64,000 bases of DNA from Agrobacterium vitis (lineage in GTDB: Bacteria > Pseudomonadota > Alphaproteobacteria > Rhizobiales > Rhizobiaceae): positions 451,501 to 515,500 of the forward strand of contig NZ_AP023272.1 in the NCBI RefSeq assembly GCF_013426735.1. The letters run 5' to 3'. The notes beneath the pieces were generated by a model, which saw nothing but the letters and a program-made list of their open reading frames with translations, searched no databases and had not been told where the DNA came from. This document shows, in pieces, positions 54,472 through 63,319 of this stretch. The first letter of the stretch is position 1, and each line of letters starts with the position of its first letter. Made by a program: the position numbers and the translations under genes.

Positions 54472-56148
54472 ATGCCACAGAGACAGGGCCAGAGTTTGCC
54501 GGTGCTCTACGTCCGCGAAGGCTGGCGGCGATGGAAGCGGCGCGGCTGGTTGCCTGTGCGCGCTGCTTTTTCGCGGTTGCATCGTCGGCAGGTGCGCCTG
54601 CTTGTTGCGCCGACCGATCTGCGGGTCGTGGATTCCCATGTGGCGACAGAGATTTTCGAAGGGCGCTTTCCGCTTGCAGGACGCTTGCTGGAATGCGGAC
54701 GCGCATCACCCTTCACCCTGGAACTGCCGTCGCAGGTGTTTGCCGCCAAGCTTCATTCCTTTTCCTGGCTCAGGCATATCCGCGCCAACAAGACGCCGGA
54801 AGCATCGGCCCATGCCCGCGCCATTGTCGATAGCTGGATCAAGCTGAACGGCAAGCGGGTCGGGATCGGCTGGGAGGCTGGCATATTGGGCCAGCGGATC
54901 ATTGCCTGGCTGTCCCATTCGCCGGTTGTGCTTCAGGATTGCGAGAGCGGGTTTTACCGGCGTTTCCTGAAAAGCCTCAGCCGTCAGGTTGCCCATGCCG
55001 GACTGATCGCCGACCTCGCCCCTGACGGAGTGGACCGGCTGAAACTGCGTATTGCCCTGGCCATGGCCTCGATTGCCATGTCGGCCTCGGCGCGGCAGAT
55101 CCGCAAGGCGGCCCATTTCCTCGACCTGGAACTGGAGCGGCAGGTGCTGGCCGATGGCGGGCATATCTCCCGCAATCCGCAGGCAGCGCTCGACATCCTG
55201 TTCGATTTGCTGCCGCTACGGCAGACCTATGTCAATCTCGGTCATGACGTGCCGATCAAGCTGATTTCCACCATTGACCGGATGTTTCCCGCCATAAGGT
55301 TTTTCCGTCACAGCAATGGCGATCTGGCACTGTTCAATGGCGCCACGGCAACGCTTGCCAATGATCTGATGTCGGTGCTGCGCTATGACGAAAGCGGCGG
55401 CCAGCCGTTCCGGGCCTTGCCGCACAGCCATTACCAACGGCTGGCGGCAGGCGGTGCCGTCGTTCTGGTCGATACCGGCGTGCCTGCGCAAGGCGATATC
55501 AGCCGTAGCGCCCATGCAGGTTGCCTGTCTTTCGAACTGTCTTGCGGACGCCATCGGTTGGTGGTCAATTCCGGCACGCCGCGTTTTGCAGGCGAGCGAT
55601 ACCGGCAGATGGCGCGAGCAACGGCGGCCCATTCGACCCTTGTCATCGCCGATCAATCCTCTTGTCGGATTTCGACCTCGCGGTTTTTGGGGCCGATCAT
55701 TGTCGGCGGCGTCTCTTCGGTGGAGGTAATGCGCCGGGCCGGTGACGATGGCAGTGACCATCTGACGGCCCGTCATGACGGTTATCTCAAGGGTTTCGGC
55801 ATTCTTCACGAACGGGATCTGCGCCTTAATGCGGCGGGCACCAAGCTGGTGGGCCATGACCGGCTGCTATCGGACAAGGAACAGCCGCTGGCCGATATGC
55901 CGAAGGGGGGGACGATCATCCGTTTTCACATTCACCCCTCGGTGCGCCTCACCCAGGAGGATGACCATAATATCCGGCTGGTGGCCAATGGCGGTAGCGA
56001 GACCTGGGTGTTTTCCTCACCGACCGGCTATCCTGTGATTGCCGAGGACGTGTTTTTCGCGGGCCTTTCCGGCATTCAGGCTTCCGAGCAGATCGAGCTT
56101 CTCCTGGAAATGCCGGAAATCTGGTGGTTTTTTTCAAAGCTGGGATAA
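54472..56148 (+). CDS. Heparinase II/III family protein
   Basis: A 558-residue protein. The N-terminal alpha-helical toroid (about 60-300) is followed by the beta-sandwich heparinase II/III-like domain (about 330-540: LSFELSCGRHRLVVNSGTP, then HSTLVIADQSS). The family includes polysaccharide lyases that cut uronic-acid polymers, but many bacterial members near purH have unknown substrates. No signal peptide is apparent, so it may be cytoplasmic or exported by another route. The position between rsmB and purH is conserved in rhizobia. A capsule-related role is possible given the nearby capsule genes, but this is only an inference. Confidence 0.88.
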   Translation: MPQRQGQSLPVLYVREGWRRWKRRGWLPVRAAFSRLHRRQVRLLVAPTDLRVVDSHVATEIFEGRFPLAGRLLECGRASPFTLELPSQVFAAKLHSFSWLRHIRANKTPEASAHARAIVDSWIKLNGKRVGIGWEAGILGQRIIAWLSHSPVVLQDCESGFYRRFLKSLSRQVAHAGLIADLAPDGVDRLKLRIALAMASIAMSASARQIRKAAHFLDLELERQVLADGGHISRNPQAALDILFDLLPLRQTYVNLGHDVPIKLISTIDRMFPAIRFFRHSNGDLALFNGATATLANDLMSVLRYDESGGQPFRALPHSHYQRLAAGGAVVLVDTGVPAQGDISRSAHAGCLSFELSCGRHRLVVNSGTPRFAGERYRQMARATAAHSTLVIADQSSCRISTSRFLGPIIVGGVSSVEVMRRAGDDGSDHLTARHDGYLKGFGILHERDLRLNAAGTKLVGHDRLLSDKEQPLADMPKGGTIIRFHIHPSVRLTQEDDHNIRLVANGGSETWVFSSPTGYPVIAEDVFFAGLSGIQASEQIELLLEMPEIWWFFSKLG

Positions 56149-56300
56149 GGCTGTTTCCTCTGGCAATATGCTGTGCTAGGCGGGCAGGCATCATGCTTGC
56201 CGCCGGTCTGCGGGCTGTATCGGCTATTTTTGTTCACGCAATTCCACCTCTGGGATGCTTTTGAAGTCCATCCAGGAATTGCTCTTTCGGAGTGAAGGCC

Positions 56301-57917
56301 ATGGCTGTTGTCTCGAAGAAAATCCCTGTTCCGGACAGAGTGCAGGTTCGCACCGCCCTGCTGTCGGTGTTCGACAAGAGCGGCATTGTCGATCTTGCCC
56401 GGGCCTTGAACGATATGGGCGTGAGGCTGCTGTCAACCGGCGGCACCTACAAGGCGCTGATTGAGGCAGGCCTGCCCGCCACCGACGTCTCCGAAGTGAC
56501 CGGCTTTCCGGAAATCATGGATGGTCGGGTCAAGACCCTGCATCCTGCCGTGCATGGTGGCCTTCTTGCCATCCGAGACGATGAAGATCATGTGAAGGCC
56601 ATGCAGGCCCATAAGATCGAGGCCATCGATCTCTCGGTCATCAATCTTTATCCGTTTGAGGCGGTTCTGGCAGCGGGCGGCGACTATCCGACCACGGTCG
56701 AAAATATCGATATTGGCGGTCCGGCGATGATCCGTGCGTCTGCCAAGAACCACGCCTATGTCACTGTTGTGACGGACCCTGCCGATTACGCCCAGCTTCT
56801 GGAAGCCCTGACAGCGGACGATTGTCATACGCCTTATACGCTCCGTCAGCAATTCGCCGCCCGCGCCTATGCCCGGACCGCCGCTTATGACGCAACGATT
56901 TCCAACTGGTTTGCCGAGGCGCTTGCCATCGAGACGCCGCGCCACCGGGTGATCGGTGGCAGCCTGCGCGAGGAAATGCGCTATGGCGAGAACCCGCACC
57001 AGAAAGCAGGCTTCTACGTCAATGGCGATCAGCGCCCCGGAGTCGCAACTGCCACGCTTTTGCAGGGCAAGCAGCTTTCCTATAACAATATCAATGATAC
57101 GGATGCCGCTTTCGAACTGGTTTCGGAATTCCTGCCCGAAAACGGTCCGGCCTGCGCCATCATCAAGCACGCCAATCCATGCGGTGTCGCGGTCGGCAAG
57201 ACGCTGGCCGATGCCTATCGCCGGGCGCTGGCCTGCGACAGCGTTTCGGCTTTCGGCGGGATTATCGCGCTGAACCAGACGCTGGACGCGGAAACCGCTG
57301 AAGAAATCGTCAAGCTGTTTACCGAGGTGATCATCGCCCCTGACGTCACGGACGAGGCAAAGGCCATTATTGCCCGCAAGGCCAATCTACGCCTGTTGAC
57401 CACCGGCGGCCTGGCCGACCCACGCGCGCCAGGCCTGACGGCCAAAACGGTATCGGGTGGCCTGCTGGTCCAGAGCCGCGACAATCTGGTGGTGGAAGAT
57501 CTGGACCTGAAGGTCGTCACCAAGCGCGCGCCAACCGCAGCCGAGTTGGAAGACATGAAGCTGGCCTTCAAGATCGCCAAGCATGTGAAATCCAACGCTG
57601 TCATCTATGCCAAGGACGGCCAGGCTGTCGGCATTGGCGCAGGCCAGATGAGCCGGGTGGATTCCGCCCGGATCGCCGCGATGAAAGCCGAAGATGCTGC
57701 CAAGGCCCTCGGGCTTGCCCTACCATTGACGCGCGGCTCCGCTGTCGCGTCCGAGGCCTTCTATCCCTTTGCCGATGGTCTCCTGGCCGCCATTGCCGCC
57801 GGCGCGACGGCGGTGATCCAGCCGGGTGGATCGATGCGCGATCCCGAAGTGATTGCCGCAGCTGACGATCACAATGTCGCCATGGTCTTTACCGGCGTGC
57901 GCCATTTCCGCCACTGA
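56301..57917 (+). CDS. purH: Bifunctional AICAR transformylase / IMP cyclohydrolase
   Basis: A 538-residue purine enzyme performing the last two steps to IMP. The N-terminal IMP cyclohydrolase (about 10-210) starts [15 protein letters not shown] and has the LLSTGGTYK phosphate loop. The C-terminal transformylase (about 215-538) has the catalytic KHANPCG and the AFGGIIA segment. GGAG 8 bases before ATG 56301 decides the start over an in-frame GTG at 56292. A strong bidirectional terminator follows. Confidence 0.97.
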   Translation: MAVVSKKIPVPDRVQVRTALLSVFDKSGIVDLARALNDMGVRLLSTGGTYKALIEAGLPATDVSEVTGFPEIMDGRVKTLHPAVHGGLLAIRDDEDHVKAMQAHKIEAIDLSVINLYPFEAVLAAGGDYPTTVENIDIGGPAMIRASAKNHAYVTVVTDPADYAQLLEALTADDCHTPYTLRQQFAARAYARTAAYDATISNWFAEALAIETPRHRVIGGSLREEMRYGENPHQKAGFYVNGDQRPGVATATLLQGKQLSYNNINDTDAAFELVSEFLPENGPACAIIKHANPCGVAVGKTLADAYRRALACDSVSAFGGIIALNQTLDAETAEEIVKLFTEVIIAPDVTDEAKAIIARKANLRLLTTGGLADPRAPGLTAKTVSGGLLVQSRDNLVVEDLDLKVVTKRAPTAAELEDMKLAFKIAKHVKSNAVIYAKDGQAVGIGAGQMSRVDSARIAAMKAEDAAKALGLALPLTRGSAVASEAFYPFADGLLAAIAAGATAVIQPGGSMRDPEVIAAADDHNVAMVFTGVRHFRH

Positions 57918-57933
57918 TCGGCTGTTGTTGGTC

Positions 57934-57972
57934 AAAAAAGGGCGCGGAGTTTTTCACTCCGCGCCCTTTTTT
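57934..57972. terminator. Bidirectional terminator between purH and capsule gene
   Basis: GGGCGCGGAGT pairs with ACTCCGCGCCC; six A residues lie before and six T residues after. It should stop both convergent genes. Confidence 0.95.
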
Positions 57973-57993
57973 ATGAAGTTCTGACTGGCGAAT

Positions 57994-59346
57994 TCAGCGG
58001 ATTGGGCCGGACCGCGCATAGGTCATATCAGGCACCGCCGCGTCTTCTTCCCAATCGAGTTCGACGGGTCTTCCTAAAACAGTCAGGATACCCTTGGGCG
58101 AAGTAAGCCTTGGTGGTGGATCGATGAAGGCGTCGGGCATGTTGACCGTTCCCTCGATAACCCGCTGCACCATGGCGCCAATGGCCGCCTGACGGCCCGC
58201 CTTGTTGAAGAAGTCGCCCTTGATCTGAATGGTCGCGGCCATGGCCTTGACGAGATCGCGCATCAATTCGGGATCGACCGGCTCCGGCCGCTTCCAGAAA
58301 TCATCCAGCCGGCCCTGATGGGTCAGCCCCGGCACGTCAAACACCGCGCAGCCCAGCACGATGGTTGGCTTTTGGGCGCGCAGGCTGTGAAGGCCAACGG
58401 TGGAATTGACGATGACAACGCCCGCCGTCTTTTGCAGAATATCATGCAGGTCGCCTTCCTCGATGAAGACGACGCGGTCCTCGATCTTGAATTCACGGGC
58501 GATATGGCGAAGCACCTTGTGCCAACGCTCCAGACCGTTGTCGAGCGGATGCTGCTTAAACAGCAGCTTGCTACCGGCTGGCGCATTTTTGACGAAAGAG
58601 GCGATCACCTGCCGCATCATGTCGCGCAGATGCCGATAGGGGGAGTTTGCACGGATCTGGTAATCGCTCTGCAATTGCAGGGCGACGAGATAGAAAGGCG
58701 GCTGGCCGTCCTCCAGAAATCCCTCCGGCAGGCGGGCAGGCTTGACGCCCGCTTTGAGCAGCCAGGGCAGATAATCCACCAGAGCGGAATAATATTTGTC
58801 GGCGTTATAGAGCGGATAGAAGGGCCTGCCGAAGAAATTCAGCAGGTTATAGATCACCTCGTTGAAGGCTTCCTGGCCGAACGTATGCGGATATTTCACC
58901 GCGATATCAGGTTCTTCCACCTTGGCGGCAATGGCGCGAATAGCCTTCGGATCGTTGGGAAAATGCGAGAAGCGGCCCATGCCGTCGCGCTCGAAGGTCA
59001 GCCAGTCCGGCCGCAGATAGCCCCATTCGACCGCATGACAGCGCACCCCGATTTCAGCGCCGATTTCAGCCGCTTTGGCGTGATAGGGCAGGCGGTCTGC
59101 ATAATAGACGATATCGGTAATGCCCTTTTCGGCAATCAACCGCCGCAGATAGGCTGGCCATTTGGAAAAGGAACCGCGATAATTTTTAGCGCCACGTTTG
59201 CGCCAGAACAGAAAATCGCCCAGCGTAAAATTCACATGGTGGGTTTTTACACCCGCTTGTTCAAAAGCTCTTGCAAATTCCGTCCAGAGAATGGAGGGAG
59301 GCCCCTGAAGGAACAATACGGCCTTTGTCGGCTCAGATGATGTCAT
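57994..59346 (-). CDS. Capsule polysaccharide synthesis protein, KpsS/RkpJ-like (copy 1)
   Basis: A 450-residue protein starting at an ATG (59346) just before LFLQGPPSILW. It shares with the divergent neighbour FLQGP, FWRK, WGYLRPDWLT, GVVIVNSTVGLHSL and FDVPGLTHQG, marking the Capsule_synth family that includes KpsS, LipB, RkpJ and LpsZ. In Gram-negative capsules KpsS and KpsC are Kdo transferases that build the lipid-linked linker. Here the acceptor could be the lipid made by the rkp genes. No signal peptide or membrane segment is seen, which fits a peripheral cytoplasmic enzyme. The frame extends to 59763, but that part overlaps the neighbour and is not conserved. Confidence 0.87.
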   Translation of the reverse strand: MTSSEPTKAVLFLQGPPSILWTEFARAFEQAGVKTHHVNFTLGDFLFWRKRGAKNYRGSFSKWPAYLRRLIAEKGITDIVYYADRLPYHAKAAEIGAEIGVRCHAVEWGYLRPDWLTFERDGMGRFSHFPNDPKAIRAIAAKVEEPDIAVKYPHTFGQEAFNEVIYNLLNFFGRPFYPLYNADKYYSALVDYLPWLLKAGVKPARLPEGFLEDGQPPFYLVALQLQSDYQIRANSPYRHLRDMMRQVIASFVKNAPAGSKLLFKQHPLDNGLERWHKVLRHIAREFKIEDRVVFIEEGDLHDILQKTAGVVIVNSTVGLHSLRAQKPTIVLGCAVFDVPGLTHQGRLDDFWKRPEPVDPELMRDLVKAMAATIQIKGDFFNKAGRQAAIGAMVQRVIEGTVNMPDAFIDPPPRLTSPKGILTVLGRPVELDWEEDAAVPDMTYARSGPIR

Positions 59347-59482
59347 TGCGGACGGGACCCCTCGTCTCAATTTCCACGCAAGGTTTTTCAATTCAACGGC
59401 TCTTATAGGCCATGTTATAATTTTGTCGTATGACTTAAACACCACAGAAGGCAGGGATTCGTTAGAGAATCGTTTATATCGA
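59347..59482. promoter_or_regulatory. Divergent promoter region of the capsule gene pair
   Basis: An A/T-rich 136-base segment lies between the chosen starts. For the rightward gene a consensus -10 box TATAAT is at 59416-59421 with a weak -35 (TTCAAC) 18 bases before it. If used, transcription would begin near 59428, downstream of ATG 59423, which supports the later GTG start. Confidence 0.5.
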
Positions 59483-60787
59483 GTGACAAAGCGACGCACA
59501 TTTCTGTTTCTCCAAGGCCCGGCCTCGCCGTTTCTCCCAGCGCTCGCAAGAGAATTGGAAACGCGCGGCGTAGCCGTGCGTAAGGTCAATTTTTGTTCAG
59601 GTGATGTCATTTTCTGGAGAAAATGGCCTTTTGATTTTTTTCGTGGACGGGACGATGCCTGGCCCGGCTTTCTTGAACTGCTCATTCTGCGCCACGGCAT
59701 TACCGATGTGTTGATGCTGGGCGATGGCCGCCCCAAACATGCCGCCGCCGTTGCGCTATGCACCAGGCTTGGCCTGCGTGCCCATATTTTCGAACATGGC
59801 TATCTGCGGCCCGACTGGTTGACGGTGGAGCCGTTTGGTATGTCCAGCCAGTCGCGGTTTCCAGTCGATCCGCAGGCAATCGTTGCGTTGGCGCAGGGCG
59901 TCGAGGCCCCTCAGCCGCGCAGCCCCTATCCCTCCAGCTTTCTCACTTATGCGCTTTATGACCTGATCTATCATATCCCGAATGTCGCGCTCGGCTGGCT
60001 GCTGCATCCGCATTACAAGGCGCATGGTCCGGTCCATCCCGTCGTGGAATATAGTGGCTGGATCATTAAGGGACTGACTGCGCGCAGGCGAAAGGCACAA
60101 GCATTGCGCCTGCAACAACGCTATCTGGCGACGGACAGAGAGTTCGACTTCTATCTTTTTCCGCTGCAATTGCCGGGGGACTATCAGATCCGCCGCCATG
60201 CGCCGATGGGCGACCTGTTTCGCATCCTGCAAGCCGTGATCCGTTCCTTTGCCGACCGTGCGCCATCCGGCAGCAGATTGCTGTTCAAGACGCATCCAAT
60301 TGATAATGGCCTGCGTGACTGGTCATCAGACATCGCCCGCATGGCGGCGCGCTGCGGCATTGCCCATCAGGTGGATGTGATCGATGGCGGTGACCTGACG
60401 GCCCTGATAAGGGCGAGCCGCGGCCTGGTGACGGTAAACTCCACGGTCGGCCTGACGGCGCTGCAACAGGCCATCCCGGTCATGGCGCTTGCCCCGGCAA
60501 TCTACGACGTCCCCGGCCTCACGCACCAACAAAGCCTCGCCAGCTTCTGGCAGGCAGCCGAATTGCCTGACGCCACCCTGCTCAATCACCTGATCCGAGC
60601 CATGACCGCCACAATCCAACTCCCCGGCGGCTTCATCGGCAAGCAGGCTATCACCGACGGTGCCACGGCAATGGCCGACAGACTGCTGGCCGAAACAAAA
60701 CCACTTGCCCACGAGCCGTCACCGGAACGCAGCCGTTTTCGGTATGAGAGTGAGCTTTTAGAATTGGAGGCAGGAGCGCTGGGGTAA
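59483..60787 (+). CDS. Capsule polysaccharide synthesis protein, KpsS/RkpJ-like (copy 2)
   Basis: A 434-residue paralogue of the divergent gene. Shared features are TFLFLQGPASPF at the N-terminus, VNFCSGDVIFWRK, EHGYLRPDWLT, GLVTVNSTVGLTAL and YDVPGLTHQQSL near the C-terminus. The same family and probable role apply: a Kdo or other sugar transferase in capsule linker synthesis, or a capsule modification factor. GTG 59483 aligns with the paralogue start and agrees with the promoter position; an ATG at 59423 would add 20 poorly conserved residues. It ends 2 bases before the tRNA gene on the opposite strand, with no separate terminator. Confidence 0.85.
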   Translation: MTKRRTFLFLQGPASPFLPALARELETRGVAVRKVNFCSGDVIFWRKWPFDFFRGRDDAWPGFLELLILRHGITDVLMLGDGRPKHAAAVALCTRLGLRAHIFEHGYLRPDWLTVEPFGMSSQSRFPVDPQAIVALAQGVEAPQPRSPYPSSFLTYALYDLIYHIPNVALGWLLHPHYKAHGPVHPVVEYSGWIIKGLTARRRKAQALRLQQRYLATDREFDFYLFPLQLPGDYQIRRHAPMGDLFRILQAVIRSFADRAPSGSRLLFKTHPIDNGLRDWSSDIARMAARCGIAHQVDVIDGGDLTALIRASRGLVTVNSTVGLTALQQAIPVMALAPAIYDVPGLTHQQSLASFWQAAELPDATLLNHLIRAMTATIQLPGGFIGKQAITDGATAMADRLLAETKPLAHEPSPERSRFRYESELLELEAGALG

Positions 60788-60789
60788 TA

Positions 60790-60879
60790 TGGCGGAGAGG
60801 GTGGGATTCGAACCCACGATACGGTTGCCCGTATGCCGCATTTCGAGTGCGGTGCTTTCGACCACTCAGCCACCTCTCC
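60790..60879 (-). tRNA. tRNA-Ser (anticodon CGA)
   Basis: Reverse strand. The acceptor stem GGAGAGG pairs with CCTCTCC. The anticodon stem CCGCA/TGCGG holds loop CTCGAAA, giving anticodon CGA (reads UCG). A long variable arm typical of class II serine tRNA is present, the T arm has GGGTTCGAATCCC, and CCA is encoded at the 3' end. Confidence 0.96.
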
Positions 60880-61310
60880 GCGGGTCTGGTCGGCGCTTGT
60901 GTAGCGCGGGCTGTCTCATAGCGGCGATTGAGGGGGCTGGCAAGAGCGAAAAAGGCATAATTCTTTGCTGTGGTATGGATCTCCCGGATGGATCGCACTG
61001 CGGGTCTGCCGCCTGCCTGTTGCAGAAAAGACAATGGGCCACGGTGATGTGATGCGCGGGTGGTCTATCGTCAGGAATTCTCTTTGTGTTTATGGGGTGT
61101 TCGCCTTGACAGGTTGGGGCTTCTCACGTATGCGACGTGCGACTTTAGATATGGGTGATCCCTATTTGTGGATTCTCAAGTCTATAATCGCTTCTCGCTT
61201 TGCCGAGAGGTTTCCACCGGCAGATCTCAAGATCTGCTCTCCGACTGACAAAAAGACGGTCGTCCGGCATTTGCCGGTCAGAACCGGTAACGAACATGGA
61301 AGGATAAAAT
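60880..61310. promoter_or_regulatory. Region upstream of rplU
   Basis: About 431 bases without a credible gene. It should contain the tRNA promoter (leftward) and the ribosomal operon promoter (rightward). AAGGA precedes the rplU ATG. No L21-binding leader structure was recognised by eye. Confidence 0.5.
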
Positions 61311-61625
61311 ATGTTCGCAGTCATCAAGACCGGCGGTAAGCAGTACCGCGTAGCCGCCAACGACGTGCTGACCATCGAAAAGCTGGAAGCCGAAGCTGGT
61401 GCTATCGTTGAATTCACCGAAATTCTCGTTGTTGGCGTTGGTGCCGACGCGACGATTGGTGCGCCTTTTGTTGCTGGTGCAACCGTGAAGGCTGAAGTTG
61501 TCGAGCATAACCGTGGCAAGAAGGTCATCGCGTTCAAGAAGCGCCGTCGCCAGAATTCCAAGCGGTCGCGCGGCCATCGCCAGCACCACACAGTCGTTCG
61601 CATCACCGACATCGTCGCTGCGTAA
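61311..61625 (+). CDS. rplU: 50S ribosomal protein L21
   Basis: A 104-residue protein starting [14 protein letters not shown], the L21 signature, with the basic [16 protein letters not shown] segment that contacts 23S rRNA. Length is normal for alphaproteobacteria. It is followed after 38 bases by rpmA, the usual pair. Confidence 0.97.
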   Translation: MFAVIKTGGKQYRVAANDVLTIEKLEAEAGAIVEFTEILVVGVGADATIGAPFVAGATVKAEVVEHNRGKKVIAFKKRRRQNSKRSRGHRQHHTVVRITDIVAA

Positions 61626-61663
61626 TCGGTCAACGGGAAACCAGGTTTTAAAGGAGAACTCCA

Positions 61664-61936
61664 ATGGCACATAAAAAAGCTGGCGGTTCGTCGCGCAACG
61701 GTCGCGATTCCGAGTCCAAGCGCCTTGGCGTGAAGAAGTTCGGCGGCGAAGTCGTCATTCCAGGCAATATTATCGTTCGTCAGCGCGGCACGCAGTGGCA
61801 TCCGGGCGCAAACGTCGGCATGGGCAAGGACCATACGATCTTTGCACTCACCACCGGCAATGTCACCTACCGTACGAAGTCCAACGGCCGCGTATTCGTG
61901 TCCGTCATGCCGAAAACGGCGGAAGCCGCAGAATAA
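61664..61936 (+). CDS. rpmA: 50S ribosomal protein L27
   Basis: A 90-residue protein starting [16 protein letters not shown], the L27 N-terminus that reaches the peptidyl-transferase centre. No processed N-terminal extension of the Firmicute type is present. An AAGGAGA site precedes the ATG. A strong terminator follows 65 bases later. Confidence 0.97.
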   Translation: MAHKKAGGSSRNGRDSESKRLGVKKFGGEVVIPGNIIVRQRGTQWHPGANVGMGKDHTIFALTTGNVTYRTKSNGRVFVSVMPKTAEAAE

Positions 61937-62000
61937 AGCCGGTCGCTTACCAACAGCCGGCGTCTCATCGACCCGGCTGAGCGTACAGGTTCAGTCAGAC

Positions 62001-62038
62001 AAAAGGGAAGATGAGGCGCCACCTCTCTTCCCTTTTTT
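62001..62038 (+). terminator. Rho-independent terminator after rpmA
   Basis: AAAAGGGAAGA pairs with TCTTCCCTTTT around an inner GAGG/CCTC stem, followed by a T run. It separates the ribosomal genes from the acetyltransferase genes. Confidence 0.92.
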
Positions 62039-62062
62039 CTTACCTCCAAAGGAGACTGAACC

Positions 62063-62695
62063 ATGGAACGCTTATTACTGAGGGAGGACCAATTACGGTC
62101 ACCCGACGATCGGCTGAGGCCGGATCGGTTAAGGCAAAGTTGCCCCGTCCTCTTATCGCAGCGGCTGGTTATGCGCGCTCCGCATGTAGAAGACATTGAC
62201 GCCCTTACCCATCTCGCCAATAACGCCGCCGTTGCGACCATGGTGTCGCGCATGCCACATCCTTACACGGCAGCCGATGCCGCCGATTTTGTGCGACGTT
62301 CCAATCTCGGCGAGATCGGTAAATGCGTCTATGCGATCACAAAAGGCGAAAACGGCGAATTTCTCGGGTGCTGCGCGCTCGAGCCGCATACGGATCTGGA
62401 GACGCTTGAAATCGGCTATTGGCTGGGCGAACCCTATTGGAATAACGGCTATGCGACGGAAGCCGCCCATGCCCTGATCGATATGGCCTTCCGGACCCGT
62501 GATATCGTCTTTATCGATGCTCGTTGCCGCGTCACCAATGTCGCGGCGCGCCGCGTCATCCAGAAATGCGGCTTCCAGTTCCAGGGGTCCGGCATGGTCG
62601 GCCATCTGGCTGCCCGTGGCATGGTGCCGGTGGAATGGTACCGGCTGGATCGTAAGACCTGGATGTCGCTGAAGAGCTGGGGGGAGATGCGGTGA
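62063..62695 (+). CDS. GNAT family N-acetyltransferase (RimJ/RimL-like), first copy
   Basis: A 210-residue GNAT protein. About 30 polar N-terminal residues precede the conserved start LLSQRLVMRAPHVEDID. The acetyl-CoA-binding beta-bulge region is around EIGYWLGEPYWNNGYATEAA, and the C-terminal VTNVAARRVIQKCGF is typical of the RimJ/RimL subgroup that acetylates protein N-termini or small molecules. AAAGGAG precedes the ATG. It overlaps the next acetyltransferase gene as TGATG. Confidence 0.88.
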   Translation: MERLLLREDQLRSPDDRLRPDRLRQSCPVLLSQRLVMRAPHVEDIDALTHLANNAAVATMVSRMPHPYTAADAADFVRRSNLGEIGKCVYAITKGENGEFLGCCALEPHTDLETLEIGYWLGEPYWNNGYATEAAHALIDMAFRTRDIVFIDARCRVTNVAARRVIQKCGFQFQGSGMVGHLAARGMVPVEWYRLDRKTWMSLKSWGEMR

Positions 62696-63282
62696 TGGCT
62701 GCGCTTGAAAAGCCCCGGCTGCAAACGCGGTTCCCCTCGCTTGGGCCTTGCCCGGTGATTGAAACGCCACGATTGGTGCTGCGTCCGCATCGGCTTTCCG
62801 ATGCGGACGCCATTGCCGCCTCGCTGAACGACTGGCAGGTGACGCGGATGTTGAGCCGGGTACCGATGCCTTACGACCGGCAGGATGCTTGCGACTGGCT
62901 AAATCGCATCAGCGCCGGTGTTATGCCGGATTGGCACCTGGCCATCACCTCGGACGATGACGTTCATATCGGCATGGTTGGCCTGGAGCTGCGCCATGGG
63001 CTTTGGCATCTCGGTTATTGGCTCAATCGCTTCTATTGGGGGCAGGGGTTGATGAGCGAGGCGGCCCAAGCTGCGGTCGAACGGTTCTTCCGGCGCATGC
63101 CGGAGGCGGTGCTGCATTCCGGTGCCTTTGCCGATAATGCCGCCTCCTTGAAGATCCAGGACAAGCTGGGCTTCACCCTGACGCGCTGCGCCGATCTTTA
63201 CAGCCTGTCGCGCAATGCCATGGCACCGCATATTGAAACCCGTCTGACGCAGGACGGGTTTCAGAGAACGAAAGCGTTTTAA
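62695..63282 (+). CDS. GNAT family N-acetyltransferase, second copy
   Basis: A 195-residue GNAT protein related to the preceding one (ETPRLVLRPHRLSDAD at the start, LGYWLNRFYWGQGLMSEAAQ at the acetyl-CoA site, DNAASLKIQDKLGF near the end). ATG 62695 overlaps the upstream stop, so the two are translationally coupled, and they probably arose by duplication. Such tandem acetyltransferases follow rpmA in other Rhizobiaceae. The substrate is unknown. Confidence 0.87.
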   Translation: MAALEKPRLQTRFPSLGPCPVIETPRLVLRPHRLSDADAIAASLNDWQVTRMLSRVPMPYDRQDACDWLNRISAGVMPDWHLAITSDDDVHIGMVGLELRHGLWHLGYWLNRFYWGQGLMSEAAQAAVERFFRRMPEAVLHSGAFADNAASLKIQDKLGFTLTRCADLYSLSRNAMAPHIETRLTQDGFQRTKAF

Positions 63283-63288
63283 AAACAG

Positions 63289-63318
63289 GGTGCGGCGGCC
63301 GGACAGGGCCGCCGCACC
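63289..63318 (-). terminator. Terminator for the EEP-family gene
   Basis: A perfect 12-base stem (GGTGCGGCGGCC with GGCCGCCGCACC) is followed on the minus strand by CTGTTTTTAAAA. It begins 2 bases beyond the stop codon. Confidence 0.85.
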
Positions 63319-63319
63319 T

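Noticed and set aside
60965..61339. Open frames between tRNA-Ser and rplU
   Set aside because: They overlap promoter sequence, lack ribosome-binding sites and show no conserved features.
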